A stretch of DNA of 64,000 bases from Kitasatospora sp. CB01950 (GTDB lineage Bacteria; Actinomycetota; Actinomycetes; Streptomycetales; Streptomycetaceae), in assembly GCF_001905465.1 (NCBI RefSeq), contig NZ_LISX01000012.1, forward strand, positions 62,001-126,000. The letters are read 5' to 3'. The notes below the pieces were generated by a model. The model did no database searches and was not told the DNA's origin. It saw only the letters and a program-made list of their open reading frames with translations. Of the stretch, positions 41,278 through 49,944 are shown piece by piece (within the stretch, counting starts at the first letter, position 1; every line of letters starts with the position of its first letter). Both the position numbers and the translations under genes were made by a program.

Positions 41278-42735
41278 ATGAGTCAGGCACGCACCGGCCC
41301 CGTCGTCGGAGTGCTCGCCGGCGCGGGCATCGTGGTCTCGCTGATGCAGACCCTGGTCGTCCCGCTGATCCCCCAACTGCCCGAGCTGCTCCACACCACC
41401 GCCGCCAACGCGTCCTGGGTGATCACCGCCACCCTGCTGGCCGGCGCGGTCGCCACCCCGGTGCTCGGCCGACTCGGCGACATGTACGGCAAGCGCAGGG
41501 TGCTGCTGATCAGCCTCACCCTGCTGGTCATCGGCTCGGTGATCTGCGGCCTCAGCAGCTCGCTCGCGCCGATGGTGATCGGCCGCGTCCTGCAGGGCGT
41601 CGGCGCCGGCGTCATCCCGCTCGGCATCAGCATCATGCGCGACGAACTGCCGCCGCAGAAGCTCGGCTCCTCGATGGCGCTGATGAGCTCCTCGCTCGGC
41701 ATCGGCGGTGCGTTCGGCCTGCCGCTGTCCGCCGTCATCGCGGAGAAGGTCGACTGGCACGCCCTGTTCTGGATCTCCGCCGCGCTCGGCGCGCTGATCG
41801 CCGGCGCCGTGCTCGCCCTCGTCCCCGAGTCGCCGGTGCGCTCCGGCGGACGCTTCGACGTGGTCGGCGCCATCGGCCTCACCATCGGCCTGGTCTCCCT
41901 GCTGCTCGCCATCTCCAAGGGCGGCGACTGGGGCTGGGCGTCCGGCTCCACGCTCGGCATGTTCGCCGTCGCGCTGGTCGTGCTGCCCGTCTGGGGCTGG
42001 TGGGAGCTGCGCACCGAACAGCCGCTGGTCGACCTGCGCACCAGCGTCCGCCGTCAGGTGCTGATGACCAACCTGGCCTCCGTGGTGATCGGCTTCGCGA
42101 TGTACGCGATGAGCCTGGTCTCCCCGCAGCTGCTCCAGCTGCCCACCAGCACCGGCTACGGCCTCGGCCAGTCGATGGTCAACGCCGGTCTGTGGATGGC
42201 CCCCGCCGGCCTGGTGATGATGCTGCTGTCGCCGATCTCCGCCAAGCTGTCGCGCGCCAAGGGCCCCAAGGTCTCGCTGCTGGTCGGCGCGGTCGTCATC
42301 ACCGGCGGCTACCTCGCCGCGCTCGCCCTGATGGGCCACGCCTGGGGCGTCCTGGTGTTCTCCTGCCTGATCAGCGGCGGTATCGCGTTCGCCTACGCGG
42401 CCATGCCCGCGCTGATCATGGGTGCCGTCCCGGCCTCCGAGACCGCCGCCGCCAACGGCCTGAACGCGCTGATGCGCTCCATCGGCACGTCCACCTCCTC
42501 CGCCGTCATCGGCGTGGTGCTGGCCCACATGACGGTCGACTTCCACGGCCACGCACTGCCGTCGGAAAGCGGTTTCCGCACCGCGTTCCTGATCGGCGCC
42601 GTCGCGGCCGTGCTGGCCGGCCTGGTCACCCTCGCCATCCCCGGCATCCGCCGGACGGCCGCCCTGAAGGCCGTGCCCACCGACGAGGCTCCGGCTGTCG
42701 CCGAGGGTGCGGCAGAGGGCGCCGCCGCGAAGTAG
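41278..42735 (+). CDS. MFS multidrug efflux transporter (DHA2/EmrB-like, 14-helix)
   Basis: A 485-residue protein with about 14 hydrophobic helices. It has LPQLPELLHTTAANASWVITATLLAGAVATPVLGRLGDMYGKRR, with motif A, and VGRVLQGVGAGVIPLGISIMRDE, with the LQG region typical of DHA2 drug exporters. Export of toxic compounds or a metabolite by proton antiport is expected. ATG 41278 is preceded by gaagagaagaa. Expression is probably controlled by the divergent MarR gene. Confidence 0.92.
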   Translation: MSQARTGPVVGVLAGAGIVVSLMQTLVVPLIPQLPELLHTTAANASWVITATLLAGAVATPVLGRLGDMYGKRRVLLISLTLLVIGSVICGLSSSLAPMVIGRVLQGVGAGVIPLGISIMRDELPPQKLGSSMALMSSSLGIGGAFGLPLSAVIAEKVDWHALFWISAALGALIAGAVLALVPESPVRSGGRFDVVGAIGLTIGLVSLLLAISKGGDWGWASGSTLGMFAVALVVLPVWGWWELRTEQPLVDLRTSVRRQVLMTNLASVVIGFAMYAMSLVSPQLLQLPTSTGYGLGQSMVNAGLWMAPAGLVMMLLSPISAKLSRAKGPKVSLLVGAVVITGGYLAALALMGHAWGVLVFSCLISGGIAFAYAAMPALIMGAVPASETAAANGLNALMRSIGTSTSSAVIGVVLAHMTVDFHGHALPSESGFRTAFLIGAVAAVLAGLVTLAIPGIRRTAALKAVPTDEAPAVAEGAAEGAAAK

Positions 42736-42751
42736 CCCGACCGTGCTGAAT

Positions 42752-42783
42752 CACGGGCCGTCCGCAGCCGCGGGCGGCCCGTG
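42752..42783 (+). terminator. Terminator hairpin after the MFS gene
   Basis: The arms cacgggccg (42752-42760) and cggcccgtg (42775-42783) pair over nine bases, and the stem extends inward with ccgc/gcgg. It starts 17 bases after the MFS stop. Confidence 0.7.
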
Positions 42784-42891
42784 GCCTTGGGCCCGCTCTT
42801 CGGGATCTTGCCGGGCGCCCGATGCCGCGCGCTGATCCGACAAGATCCGAAAGGGAGGGCCGAGCCCGAGGCACAGCAGTAGGGTGCGCGG

Positions 42892-43956
42892 ATGGCGACC
42901 CATGAGCGTGAGATCACCGAACCCGTCGACCTGTGCCGCCCCGACGGGCAGCTCGACCCCGACGCCGTCGGCTGGTCCCGCACCCCGCTGCACCGGGCCA
43001 ACCTGCGCGGCTGGGGACGCACCAAGCGCTTCGAGTACTGGTGCGTCACCACGCCCACCCACCTGGTCGCGCTGACCGTCAGCGACCTCGACTTCCTCAC
43101 CCTCGACAGCGTCCACTTCCTCGCCTGGGACGACCACGGCGTCCTGGAGGACCACGAACGCACCGCACTCGCCCCCGGCCTGCCGCTGCGCGCCACCGCC
43201 CTGCCGGAGGGGATCGCCGGCTCCGGCGGCCCGCACGGCGCGGACCTCGTCGTCGGCCCCGAGCGCCCGAACCGCCGACAGGTCCGGGTGGTGATCCGGC
43301 ACGAGAAGCACGGCACCCGGCTGCAGGCCCGCGCGCTCACCGCCGACCTGCGGCCGCTCGAAGTGGACCTGCTGGTCGCGCTGCCCGACGGCCACGAAAC
43401 GCTGTCGGTGGTCGTCCCCTGGGACGGAAAGCGCTTTCAGTACACCTCCAAGCACACCGCGCGCCCCGCCACCGGCACCGTCCGGCTCGGCAACCGCAGC
43501 TACGCGTTCGACGAGGACGCCTGGGGCGTGCTCGACCACGGCCGGGGCCGCTGGCCGCGCTCGCTCGGCTGGAACTGGGGCGCCGCGTCCGGCCGCACCG
43601 ACGGGCACGTCGTCGGCCTCCAGTTCGGCGGCCAGTGGACGGTCGGTACCGGCTCCACCGAGAACGCGCTCTGCGTGGACGGCCGGCTCAGCAAGATCGG
43701 CGCCGAACTCGACTGGCAGTACGACCCCGCCGACCCGCTCGCGCCCTGGCGGATCACCACCCCCGGCAGCGACCAGGTCGACCTGACCTTCACCCCGTTC
43801 CACGACCGCCGGGTCCGCACCGAGGCCGGCCTGCTCGCCAACCGCACCGACCAGTGCTTCGGCCGCTACCGCGGCACGATCCGCACCGACGAGGGCCAAC
43901 TCGTCGCCGTGGACGGACTGTTGGGTTGGGCCGAGGACGTCCGGATGCGGTGGTGA
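42892..43956 (+). CDS. DUF2804-family protein
   Basis: A 354-residue protein with no signal or membrane helix. It has WGRTKRFEYWCVTTPTHLVALTVSDLDF near the N-terminus, EDAWGVLDHGRGRWP in the middle and DLTFTPFHDRRVRTEAGLL near the end, features of DUF2804. The family has beta-rich structure like carotenoid/lipocalin-type folds in some members; function is unknown. ATG 42892 follows AGTAGGG. No operon partner is close. Confidence 0.8.
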   Translation: MATHEREITEPVDLCRPDGQLDPDAVGWSRTPLHRANLRGWGRTKRFEYWCVTTPTHLVALTVSDLDFLTLDSVHFLAWDDHGVLEDHERTALAPGLPLRATALPEGIAGSGGPHGADLVVGPERPNRRQVRVVIRHEKHGTRLQARALTADLRPLEVDLLVALPDGHETLSVVVPWDGKRFQYTSKHTARPATGTVRLGNRSYAFDEDAWGVLDHGRGRWPRSLGWNWGAASGRTDGHVVGLQFGGQWTVGTGSTENALCVDGRLSKIGAELDWQYDPADPLAPWRITTPGSDQVDLTFTPFHDRRVRTEAGLLANRTDQCFGRYRGTIRTDEGQLVAVDGLLGWAEDVRMRW

Positions 43957-44016
43957 CGGCAGAGCCGCGCAAAAACCGGTGTCCGGCGGGCGGGCGCGGC
44001 TGGTACAACACCGCGC

Positions 44017-44814
44017 GTGGACAACAACCCTGACTTCGCCGGCCCCGGCCCCGGCCCCGGCCCCGGCTTCGCCGAGCTGCTGCGCCTGATCGACGACCGT
44101 GCGACGGCGTTCCGCGCCGCGATCGCCGCCGCGCCCGACCTCGACGCGCCGGTGCCCTCCTGCCCCGGCTGGACGCTGCGCGACCTCGCCCAGCACATCG
44201 GCGAGGGCCGCCGCGCCTGGGCCGCGACCGTCGCGGCCGGGCCGGCCGCTACCGCCAAGCAGGACCCGATCGGCGAGACTGCCGCCCCCGAGGAGCGCGA
44301 GGCGCTGCTCGGCTGGCTGGCCGCCTCCGTCGCGCTCCTGCTGGACGCCCTGCGCGAGGCCGGCCCGGAGCGCACCTGCTGGGGCTGGTGGGGCAAGTCG
44401 CAGACGCCGCTGACCGGCGCCGGCGTCGCCCGCCGCCAGCTCCACGAGATCGCCGTGCACACCTGGGACGCACAGCTCGCCGCCGGCGCGGCCGAGCCGG
44501 TGCCCGTCGGGATCGCGCTCGACGGCGTGGAGGAGTTCCTCTCCACCATGTGCACCACCACGGAGGCCTGGCCGCACGAGGCCGCCACCGCCGACTACCA
44601 CGCCACCGAGGGCCGTTCCTGGCGCAACGACCTCTCCGCCGCCGGCGCCGCCCTCGTCGCCGTCCCCGCGGACGCCGTGCCCTCGGCCGCCGCCGCGGGC
44701 CCGGCGTCCGACCTGCTCCTCATGTTCTACGGCCGCTTCCCGCTCGAGGATCTGAAGCTCGGCGGCGACACCCGGGTCTTCGACCGTCTGATCGACTGGG
44801 ACCCGGAACGCTGA
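44017..44814 (+). CDS. Maleylpyruvate-isomerase-fold, mycothiol-dependent-type protein
   Basis: A 265-residue protein. It opens with an MDMPI N-terminal helical bundle: RDLAQHIGEGRRAWAATVAAG after VPSCPGWTL, and histidines positioned as in DinB/MDMPI metal sites (HIGEG, QLHEIAVHTWDAQLAAG). The C-terminal part fits MDMPI_C. Mycothiol is the low-molecular-weight thiol of actinobacteria and the enzymes use it as a cofactor. A six-base microsatellite (ggcccc repeated) encodes GPGPGPG at residues 9-16. GTG 44017. Confidence 0.82.
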   Translation: MDNNPDFAGPGPGPGPGFAELLRLIDDRATAFRAAIAAAPDLDAPVPSCPGWTLRDLAQHIGEGRRAWAATVAAGPAATAKQDPIGETAAPEEREALLGWLAASVALLLDALREAGPERTCWGWWGKSQTPLTGAGVARRQLHEIAVHTWDAQLAAGAAEPVPVGIALDGVEEFLSTMCTTTEAWPHEAATADYHATEGRSWRNDLSAAGAALVAVPADAVPSAAAAGPASDLLLMFYGRFPLEDLKLGGDTRVFDRLIDWDPER

Positions 44815-44817
44815 CCC

Positions 44818-44835
44818 CGCCCGCCGCCGCGGGCG
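44818..44835. terminator. Bidirectional terminator hairpin
   Basis: The arms cgcccgc (44818-44824) and gcgggcg (44829-44835) pair over seven bases around a four-base loop. It lies just after the MDMPI gene and before the convergent VOC gene, so it can serve both. Confidence 0.5.
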
Positions 44836-44867
44836 AGGGTCCGAAGCTCCGGTGGGGGAGCCGAGGG

Positions 44868-45236
44868 TCAGGCGGAGGCGGGCACCAGGCAGAACGGGTG
44901 GCCCTCGGGGTCGGTGAGGACCGTCCAGCCGTCGCCGCCGGGCTGGAAGTCGGGGCGGCCGGCGCCGAGGGCGAGCAGGGCGGCGACGGCCTGGGGGAGG
45001 TCGGCGACGGTGAAGTCGAGGTGGAGGCTCGGGGCGTCCTCGGGCCAGTTCGGGGTGCGGTCGGCGGGGACTCGCACGAAGGCCAGGCCGGGGCCGGCCG
45101 GACCGGCGGAGAGGGCGGCGAAATCCTCGCCGCTGTCGGCGAGTTGCCAGCCGGTCGCCTTCTGGTAGAAGGCGGCCAGGGCCACCGGGTCGGCGCAGTT
45201 CACGGACACGGTGGCGAGCTGGGTGAGTACGGACAC
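44868..45236 (-). CDS. VOC/glyoxalase-superfamily protein
   Basis: A 122-residue single-domain VOC protein. It contains LATVSVNCADPVALAAFYQKATGW at the start, SLHLDFTVADLPQAVAALLALG in the middle and VLTDPEGHPFCLVP at the end. Metal ligands (His in HLDF and in EGHPF) are possible. It lies divergent from the AraC regulator at 45366, with 129 bases between starts, so the regulator may act on it. Function is unknown. Confidence 0.85.
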   Translation of the reverse strand: MSVLTQLATVSVNCADPVALAAFYQKATGWQLADSGEDFAALSAGPAGPGLAFVRVPADRTPNWPEDAPSLHLDFTVADLPQAVAALLALGAGRPDFQPGGDGWTVLTDPEGHPFCLVPASA

Positions 45237-45365
45237 GGAAACACTCCTCGGGAAACGGAAGCCGTTCGCGGCTTCGCGGAGCAGCCTCGCCCACCCGGCC
45301 CGCCCGGGTCTTGAACATCCTTGCGGGCCAAGCCCGTTGTCGGACCCGCCGAGTACCGTTCGCCG

Positions 45366-46208
45366 GTGCTCTCGCTACGATCCGTCGCCGCCCGCCCCGA
45401 CTTCGACCTCAGCGCCGTCGCCTGCCGCAGCGACCACACCCGGTGGTCACCGCCCGAAGTGCACGGCGGCCACCGGGTGGTGCTGGTCCGGAGCGGCCGC
45501 TTCCGCCGACGCTCCGGCGGGACGGCCGCCGACCTCGACCCGAGCGTCGGCTACCTCGGCGTCCCGGGCGAGGAGGAGGCGTTCGCGCACCCGGCGGGCG
45601 GCGACCGGTGCACGGCGGTCATCGTCACGCCCGCGCTCTGGCGCACCCTCGCGGGGGACGGCGACCGGCAGCGGCCCGGCGCGTTCTACGTCGACCCGGC
45701 GCTCGACCTGGCCCACCGCCGGGTGCTGCGCGCCGCCCGCGACGGGGACGTCGACTACGCGCTCACCGAGGAGCTGCTCGCGCTGCTGGCCACCGCCGTC
45801 GCCCGGACGACCACCGGCCCCGCGCCCTGCACGGACGAGCACCCCGACCGCGCCCTGGTCGCGGCCGCCCGGGAGGCGATCGCCGCCGACCACCCGGCCG
45901 CCGGCACCCTGCTCGGGCTCGCCGACCTGCTCGACGCGTCCCCGTACCGGCTCAGCCGGGCCTTCCCGCGTGAGCTCGGCGTCACCGTCACCCACTACCG
46001 CCACCGCGTCCGCCTCGCCCGCGCCCTCGACCGCCTGGAGGCCGGCGAGACCAGCCTCAGCACCCTCGCCGCCGACCTCGGCTACGCCGACCAGGCCCAC
46101 CTGACCCGCACCGCCCGCCGCCACCTCGGCCGCACCCCGACCGCGCTGCGCCGGCTGCTGGCCGGCGGCGTCGCTCCGGGAGGCCCGCCTGCCGCCGGAG
46201 CTTGCTGA
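45366..46208 (+). CDS. AraC-family transcriptional regulator
   Basis: A 280-residue protein. The N-terminal cupin-like sensing part (about residues 1-130) is followed by two helix-turn-helices: LLGLADLLDASPYRLSRAFPRELGVTVTHYRHRVRLARAL and TLAADLGYADQAHLTRTARRHLGRTPTALR. This is the complete AraC C-terminal signature. The GTG at 45366 gives VLSLRSVAARPDFD. It is divergent from the VOC gene and may control it. Ligand is unknown. Confidence 0.87.
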   Translation: MLSLRSVAARPDFDLSAVACRSDHTRWSPPEVHGGHRVVLVRSGRFRRRSGGTAADLDPSVGYLGVPGEEEAFAHPAGGDRCTAVIVTPALWRTLAGDGDRQRPGAFYVDPALDLAHRRVLRAARDGDVDYALTEELLALLATAVARTTTGPAPCTDEHPDRALVAAAREAIAADHPAAGTLLGLADLLDASPYRLSRAFPRELGVTVTHYRHRVRLARALDRLEAGETSLSTLAADLGYADQAHLTRTARRHLGRTPTALRRLLAGGVAPGGPPAAGAC

Positions 46209-46252
46209 TCGCCGGGTTCTCCCGCAACTCGGGGAACTTCCACGGGGGCCTG

Positions 46253-47206
46253 CTATCCGTCGGTGTCGTCCGGCCGCAGTTCGATGTGGTCGGCCGCCAG
46301 GTCGGCCGCCACCCGGTGTTCCATACCGAGGGCGGCGAGGAACTTGGCGGGCAGTTGCACCCGGCCGGTGCGGTCGAGCATGACGTACTCGCGTTCGCTG
46401 ACCGTCTCCTGGCCGTGTTCGTCGGTGACGGTGCGGCGCAGCACCTCGCTGCTGGTGCGGCCGTCTCGGATGGCGACGGTGCGGCGGACCTCGCCGGCGA
46501 CCATCGGGTCGTGGGTGACGACGACGACGGTGGTGCCGAGGTCGCGGTTGACGGTGCGGAACGCCTCGAAGATGCCGACGGCGGTCTCGGAGTCGAGTTC
46601 GCCGGTGGGCTCGTCCGCGAGCAGCACCGCCGGGTCGTTGGCCAGGGCGACGGCGATGGCGACGCGCTGCTGCTGGCCGCCGGAGAGTTCGGCGGGGCGT
46701 CGGTGGCCCAACTCGCCGATGTCCAGGGCCTCCAGCAGTTCGGTGACGCGGGTCCGTTGCTTCTTCGCGGCGCGGTGCCCGGAGCGCAGCTGCATCGGCA
46801 GGGCGATGTTCTGGGCGGCCGTGAGGAACGGCAGCAGGTTGCGGGCGGTCTGCTGCCAGATGAAGCCGACCACCTCGCGCCGGTAGCGCAGCCGGTCCTT
46901 GGCGGTCATCGTCAGCAGGTCGCAGCCGGCCACGGTGGCGCTGCCCGCGGTCGGGGTGTCCAGCCCGGCCAGCACGTTCAGCAGGGTGGACTTGCCGGAG
47001 CCGGACGCGCCGACCAGGGCCACCAGGTCGCCCTGGTCGACCGTCAGGTCGAGGCCCTGGAGGGCCTGGACCTCGATCCCGTCGCTGCTGAAGATCCGGA
47101 CCAGCCGCTCGCAGCTGATCGCCAGGTCGGAGCGGACGGCGCGGGGCGCACTGGCGGCCAGCGCCTTGCGCTGGAGCTCGTCCAGGCTCGGGGGCGGAGT
47201 GCTCAT
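46253..47206 (-). CDS. MacB/LolD-type ABC ATPase with AbrB-like C-terminal tail
   Basis: A 317-residue ATPase. It has Walker A GASGSGKST, Q-loop WQQTARNLLPFL, signature LSGGQQQRVAIAVALA, Walker B AVLLADEPTGELD and the switch histidine VVTHD. After residue 240 the tail reads EREYVMLDRTGRVQLPAKFL followed by ALGMEHRV and DHIELRP, a pattern like SpoVT/AbrB swapped hairpins. ATG 47206 overlaps the upstream permease stop (ATGA). It supplies energy for two very large FtsX permeases in the same operon. Type VII transporters of this sort often move lipids, peptides or signals. Confidence 0.9.
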   Translation of the reverse strand: MSTPPPSLDELQRKALAASAPRAVRSDLAISCERLVRIFSSDGIEVQALQGLDLTVDQGDLVALVGASGSGKSTLLNVLAGLDTPTAGSATVAGCDLLTMTAKDRLRYRREVVGFIWQQTARNLLPFLTAAQNIALPMQLRSGHRAAKKQRTRVTELLEALDIGELGHRRPAELSGGQQQRVAIAVALANDPAVLLADEPTGELDSETAVGIFEAFRTVNRDLGTTVVVVTHDPMVAGEVRRTVAIRDGRTSSEVLRRTVTDEHGQETVSEREYVMLDRTGRVQLPAKFLAALGMEHRVAADLAADHIELRPDDTDG

Positions 47207-49944
47207 CGGTTGTCTCCCGCTCGTAGCTCGGTGGTGATCTGGCGACGGGCGGTGACGGCGGTCTCGGCCAGCACCGCGAGGGCGGCCAACAGCGCCAGCC
47301 CGAGGGCCTGTTGGAGGATCGGTGCGGCGGTGAGCCGCAGCCCGGTCGGGTCGGAGGCGCCGACCAGGGGGGCGATGTCGACGGCCGGGCCGAGCATCAG
47401 CACGCAGCAGACCGCGGTCAGTGCGCCGCCGAGGGCGGCGACCAGGGCGTGCGGCAGGGCCTCGGCCAGGATCAGCGCCAGCCCCTGCCGGGGCCGCAGG
47501 CCCATGGTGCGCAGCCGGGCCAGGGTGGCGGCGCGCTCCGGTCCGGCGCGGAACAGCGTGAGCAGGACGGAGAGCAGCGCGAACAGGGCGGTGGCGCCGA
47601 CCGAGACCCAGAACCGCCGTTCGGCGGAGGACTGCAGCGGGTCCTTGGCGAGCTCGCCGACCTCCCCGGCGCGGGTGCGCACCTGGTGGCCGGGTTTGGT
47701 GCCGACGGCCGGCGGCCCGAGGTGCTTCTCGGCCAGGGCGCGCACCGCGGTGTCGTCGACGTTGCCGGCGGCGAGCCACTCGTGGGGGCTGCCGAAGCGC
47801 GGCATCAGGTCGGTGACGGCGGAGAGCGGCAGCACCACGGTGGTGCCGGCCGAGCCGTTCAGGGCGGGGGTGCCGTCGGCGACGGCGACGCTGCGGATCG
47901 GGACGGCCTCGCCGCCGGCCAGCCGGAGGTCGAACCGGCCCTTCGGCAGGTCGCTGCTGACCACGGCCGGTATCGGCCCGCCCGGCTCGACGGGTCCGGT
48001 GAGCACCGACGGGTCGAACCGTCCGCGCCCGGCGACCTCGGCGATCTTCGCGTACTTGACCGGGTCGGCGACCACGATGTTGACCCGGGCGGACCAGTTC
48101 CCGTCGGTGACCAGCACGACGTCCTCGTCGACCCAGACCGGCAGCGAGACGTCCGCGCCCGGCAGCCGTTCGGCGGCGGCGACGAAGTCGTCGGGCAGCG
48201 ATGCGAGCGAGCCGGCGCCGACCATGACGTCCGCGCCGATGTTGTACCGGGCGACGGTGGAGCGCTGCGCGGCGACCGAGCTGAGCACGGTGGAGCCGAT
48301 CGCGCCGCAGGTCACGGCGAGCACCAGGGCGAGCAGCGGCAGCATCGAGGGGCGTGAGCGGGGGCCGCTGCCCCGGGCGGCCCGGGCCAGGCCGAGGAAG
48401 CCGATCACGCCGGGGCGCCGGCCGGCCCAGCGGGCCAGCAGCCCGATCAGGGCGGGTTGGAGCCGGGCCAGCAGCAGCGCGCCGGTGAGGGCGACCAGCA
48501 GCGGCGCGGTCACCAGCAGCGGGTCGACGCCCTCGCCGAGCGGGGCCACGCCGCGTCGGACGACCTGGGTGACGGCGGCCGTGGTGGCGACCAGCACGCC
48601 GAGTTCGGCCAGCAGGCGGCGGCGACCGGACGGGCCGGCGGAGGCCTTGACGCGGAGCATCAGCGCGGTGCGGACCGGGAAGGCCAGCAGGGCGAGCAGC
48701 GTCACCGAGCCGGCCGCGACGGCGGCGGGCAGCCAGCGCGGGGTGGGCAGCAGGGTGAAGGCGAGCAGCGCGCCGAGCCCGGCGGCGGGCAGCACCGTCA
48801 ACGCGCCTTCGCCGAGCAGCCGTTGCCAGATCCCGCGGGTCGAGGCGCCACGGGCGCGCAGCAGCCGCAGTTCGGTGGTGCGCCGTTCGGCGGTCAGCGC
48901 GGCGGCGAGGCAGAGCACCACGGCGGCGACGCCGGCTGCGCCGGCCGGGCCGACGTAGGCGAGCGAGTCGATGGCGGACTGCCGCTTCCAGGCGTTGTCG
49001 ACGAGGGTGCGCAGCTCGGTGGTGATCCGTACGTTGGACCGCCCGAGCGAGGTGGAGGCCTTGACGCCGACCGGGCCGGTGGTGACGGCGGCGAGATCGT
49101 AGGAGGTCTCCCGGAGCCGGTCGGCGCGCAGGGCGTCGACCCGTACCGGCATCCGCCAGTAGTCCTCGGCGGCGCGGCCCCAGTCGGCGATGCGGGACAT
49201 GCCCTCCGGGCCGGTGAGGGCGACGGCGTACCAGTACCGCTCCGGCGGGTCGCCGGGGCCGCTGCTGGGGGTGAGGTTCATGCAGGTGGTGACGGCGCAG
49301 CCGAACCGGTCCCAGAACGGGTCGGACGGGTTGTCGACGGTGTACAGGCCGACCACCTTGATCCGCTGCGGGCGGAGCTTCTCCAGGTTGCGGTCCTGCA
49401 CCGACTTGCCGCCGTCGTACACCGTGCCGAGCGTGAGCTTGACGGTCCTGGCGGTGGCCTCCGACACCGCGACCGGGATCGGTTCGCCCTCGGCGGCGGC
49501 GCCCGGCCACTGGCCGGCCGTCAACCGGGCGTGCTCGGTCGTGCCGTGCTGGTACTGCACGGCGAACTCGGGCTCCACGCCCTCGGGGCGGTCCAGCGCG
49601 GGGTCGCCCAGCGAACGCGCCCAGCCGGCCCGGCGTCCGTACACCGGGCCGCTCGGGTCGAGCGGCAGCACCGGGTCGATGGTGTCGGTGAGCCGGCCCG
49701 CGGTGGTGTCCAGCTGCTGCGACGGGTCGCCGGTGGTGGGGACGGCGGCGGTGATCTGGATGCTGGTGGCGGTCGGGCCGGCGGTGCGCAGGAAGCTGTG
49801 CAGCGCGCCGTCCGCGCCGCGGTCCTGCGCCCGGGGGAGTGCGGCGGCCAGGAAGACCACGGTCAGCGCCAGGGCGCCGGTGAGCAGGGCGGCCAGCGGC
49901 GCGGTGCGCAGCCGGGTACGGACCCAGGGGGCCGGGGTGCTCAT
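47203..49944 (-). CDS. FtsX-type ABC permease (large)
   Basis: A 913-residue membrane protein. An N-terminal helix (LAALLTGALALTVVFLAAAL) is followed by a large extracytoplasmic domain (about 35-330), then helices with the FtsX phrase ERRTTELRLLRARGASTRGIWQ. A central pair of helices (about 440-510) follows, then a second extracytoplasmic domain and four C-terminal helices with AATLARLRTMGLRPRQGLALIL. This double FtsX/DUF214 architecture is usual for Streptomyces lipoprotein-release-type transporters. ATG 49944 overlaps the stop of the upstream permease by four bases, giving strict coupling. Confidence 0.88.
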   Translation of the reverse strand: MSTPAPWVRTRLRTAPLAALLTGALALTVVFLAAALPRAQDRGADGALHSFLRTAGPTATSIQITAAVPTTGDPSQQLDTTAGRLTDTIDPVLPLDPSGPVYGRRAGWARSLGDPALDRPEGVEPEFAVQYQHGTTEHARLTAGQWPGAAAEGEPIPVAVSEATARTVKLTLGTVYDGGKSVQDRNLEKLRPQRIKVVGLYTVDNPSDPFWDRFGCAVTTCMNLTPSSGPGDPPERYWYAVALTGPEGMSRIADWGRAAEDYWRMPVRVDALRADRLRETSYDLAAVTTGPVGVKASTSLGRSNVRITTELRTLVDNAWKRQSAIDSLAYVGPAGAAGVAAVVLCLAAALTAERRTTELRLLRARGASTRGIWQRLLGEGALTVLPAAGLGALLAFTLLPTPRWLPAAVAAGSVTLLALLAFPVRTALMLRVKASAGPSGRRRLLAELGVLVATTAAVTQVVRRGVAPLGEGVDPLLVTAPLLVALTGALLLARLQPALIGLLARWAGRRPGVIGFLGLARAARGSGPRSRPSMLPLLALVLAVTCGAIGSTVLSSVAAQRSTVARYNIGADVMVGAGSLASLPDDFVAAAERLPGADVSLPVWVDEDVVLVTDGNWSARVNIVVADPVKYAKIAEVAGRGRFDPSVLTGPVEPGGPIPAVVSSDLPKGRFDLRLAGGEAVPIRSVAVADGTPALNGSAGTTVVLPLSAVTDLMPRFGSPHEWLAAGNVDDTAVRALAEKHLGPPAVGTKPGHQVRTRAGEVGELAKDPLQSSAERRFWVSVGATALFALLSVLLTLFRAGPERAATLARLRTMGLRPRQGLALILAEALPHALVAALGGALTAVCCVLMLGPAVDIAPLVGASDPTGLRLTAAPILQQALGLALLAALAVLAETAVTARRQITTELRAGDNR

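Noticed and set aside
44035..44062. A six-base ggcccc microsatellite as a sign of a frameshifted gene
   Set aside because: The repeat is in frame (GPGPGPG) and the reading frame continues with the expected MDMPI motifs.
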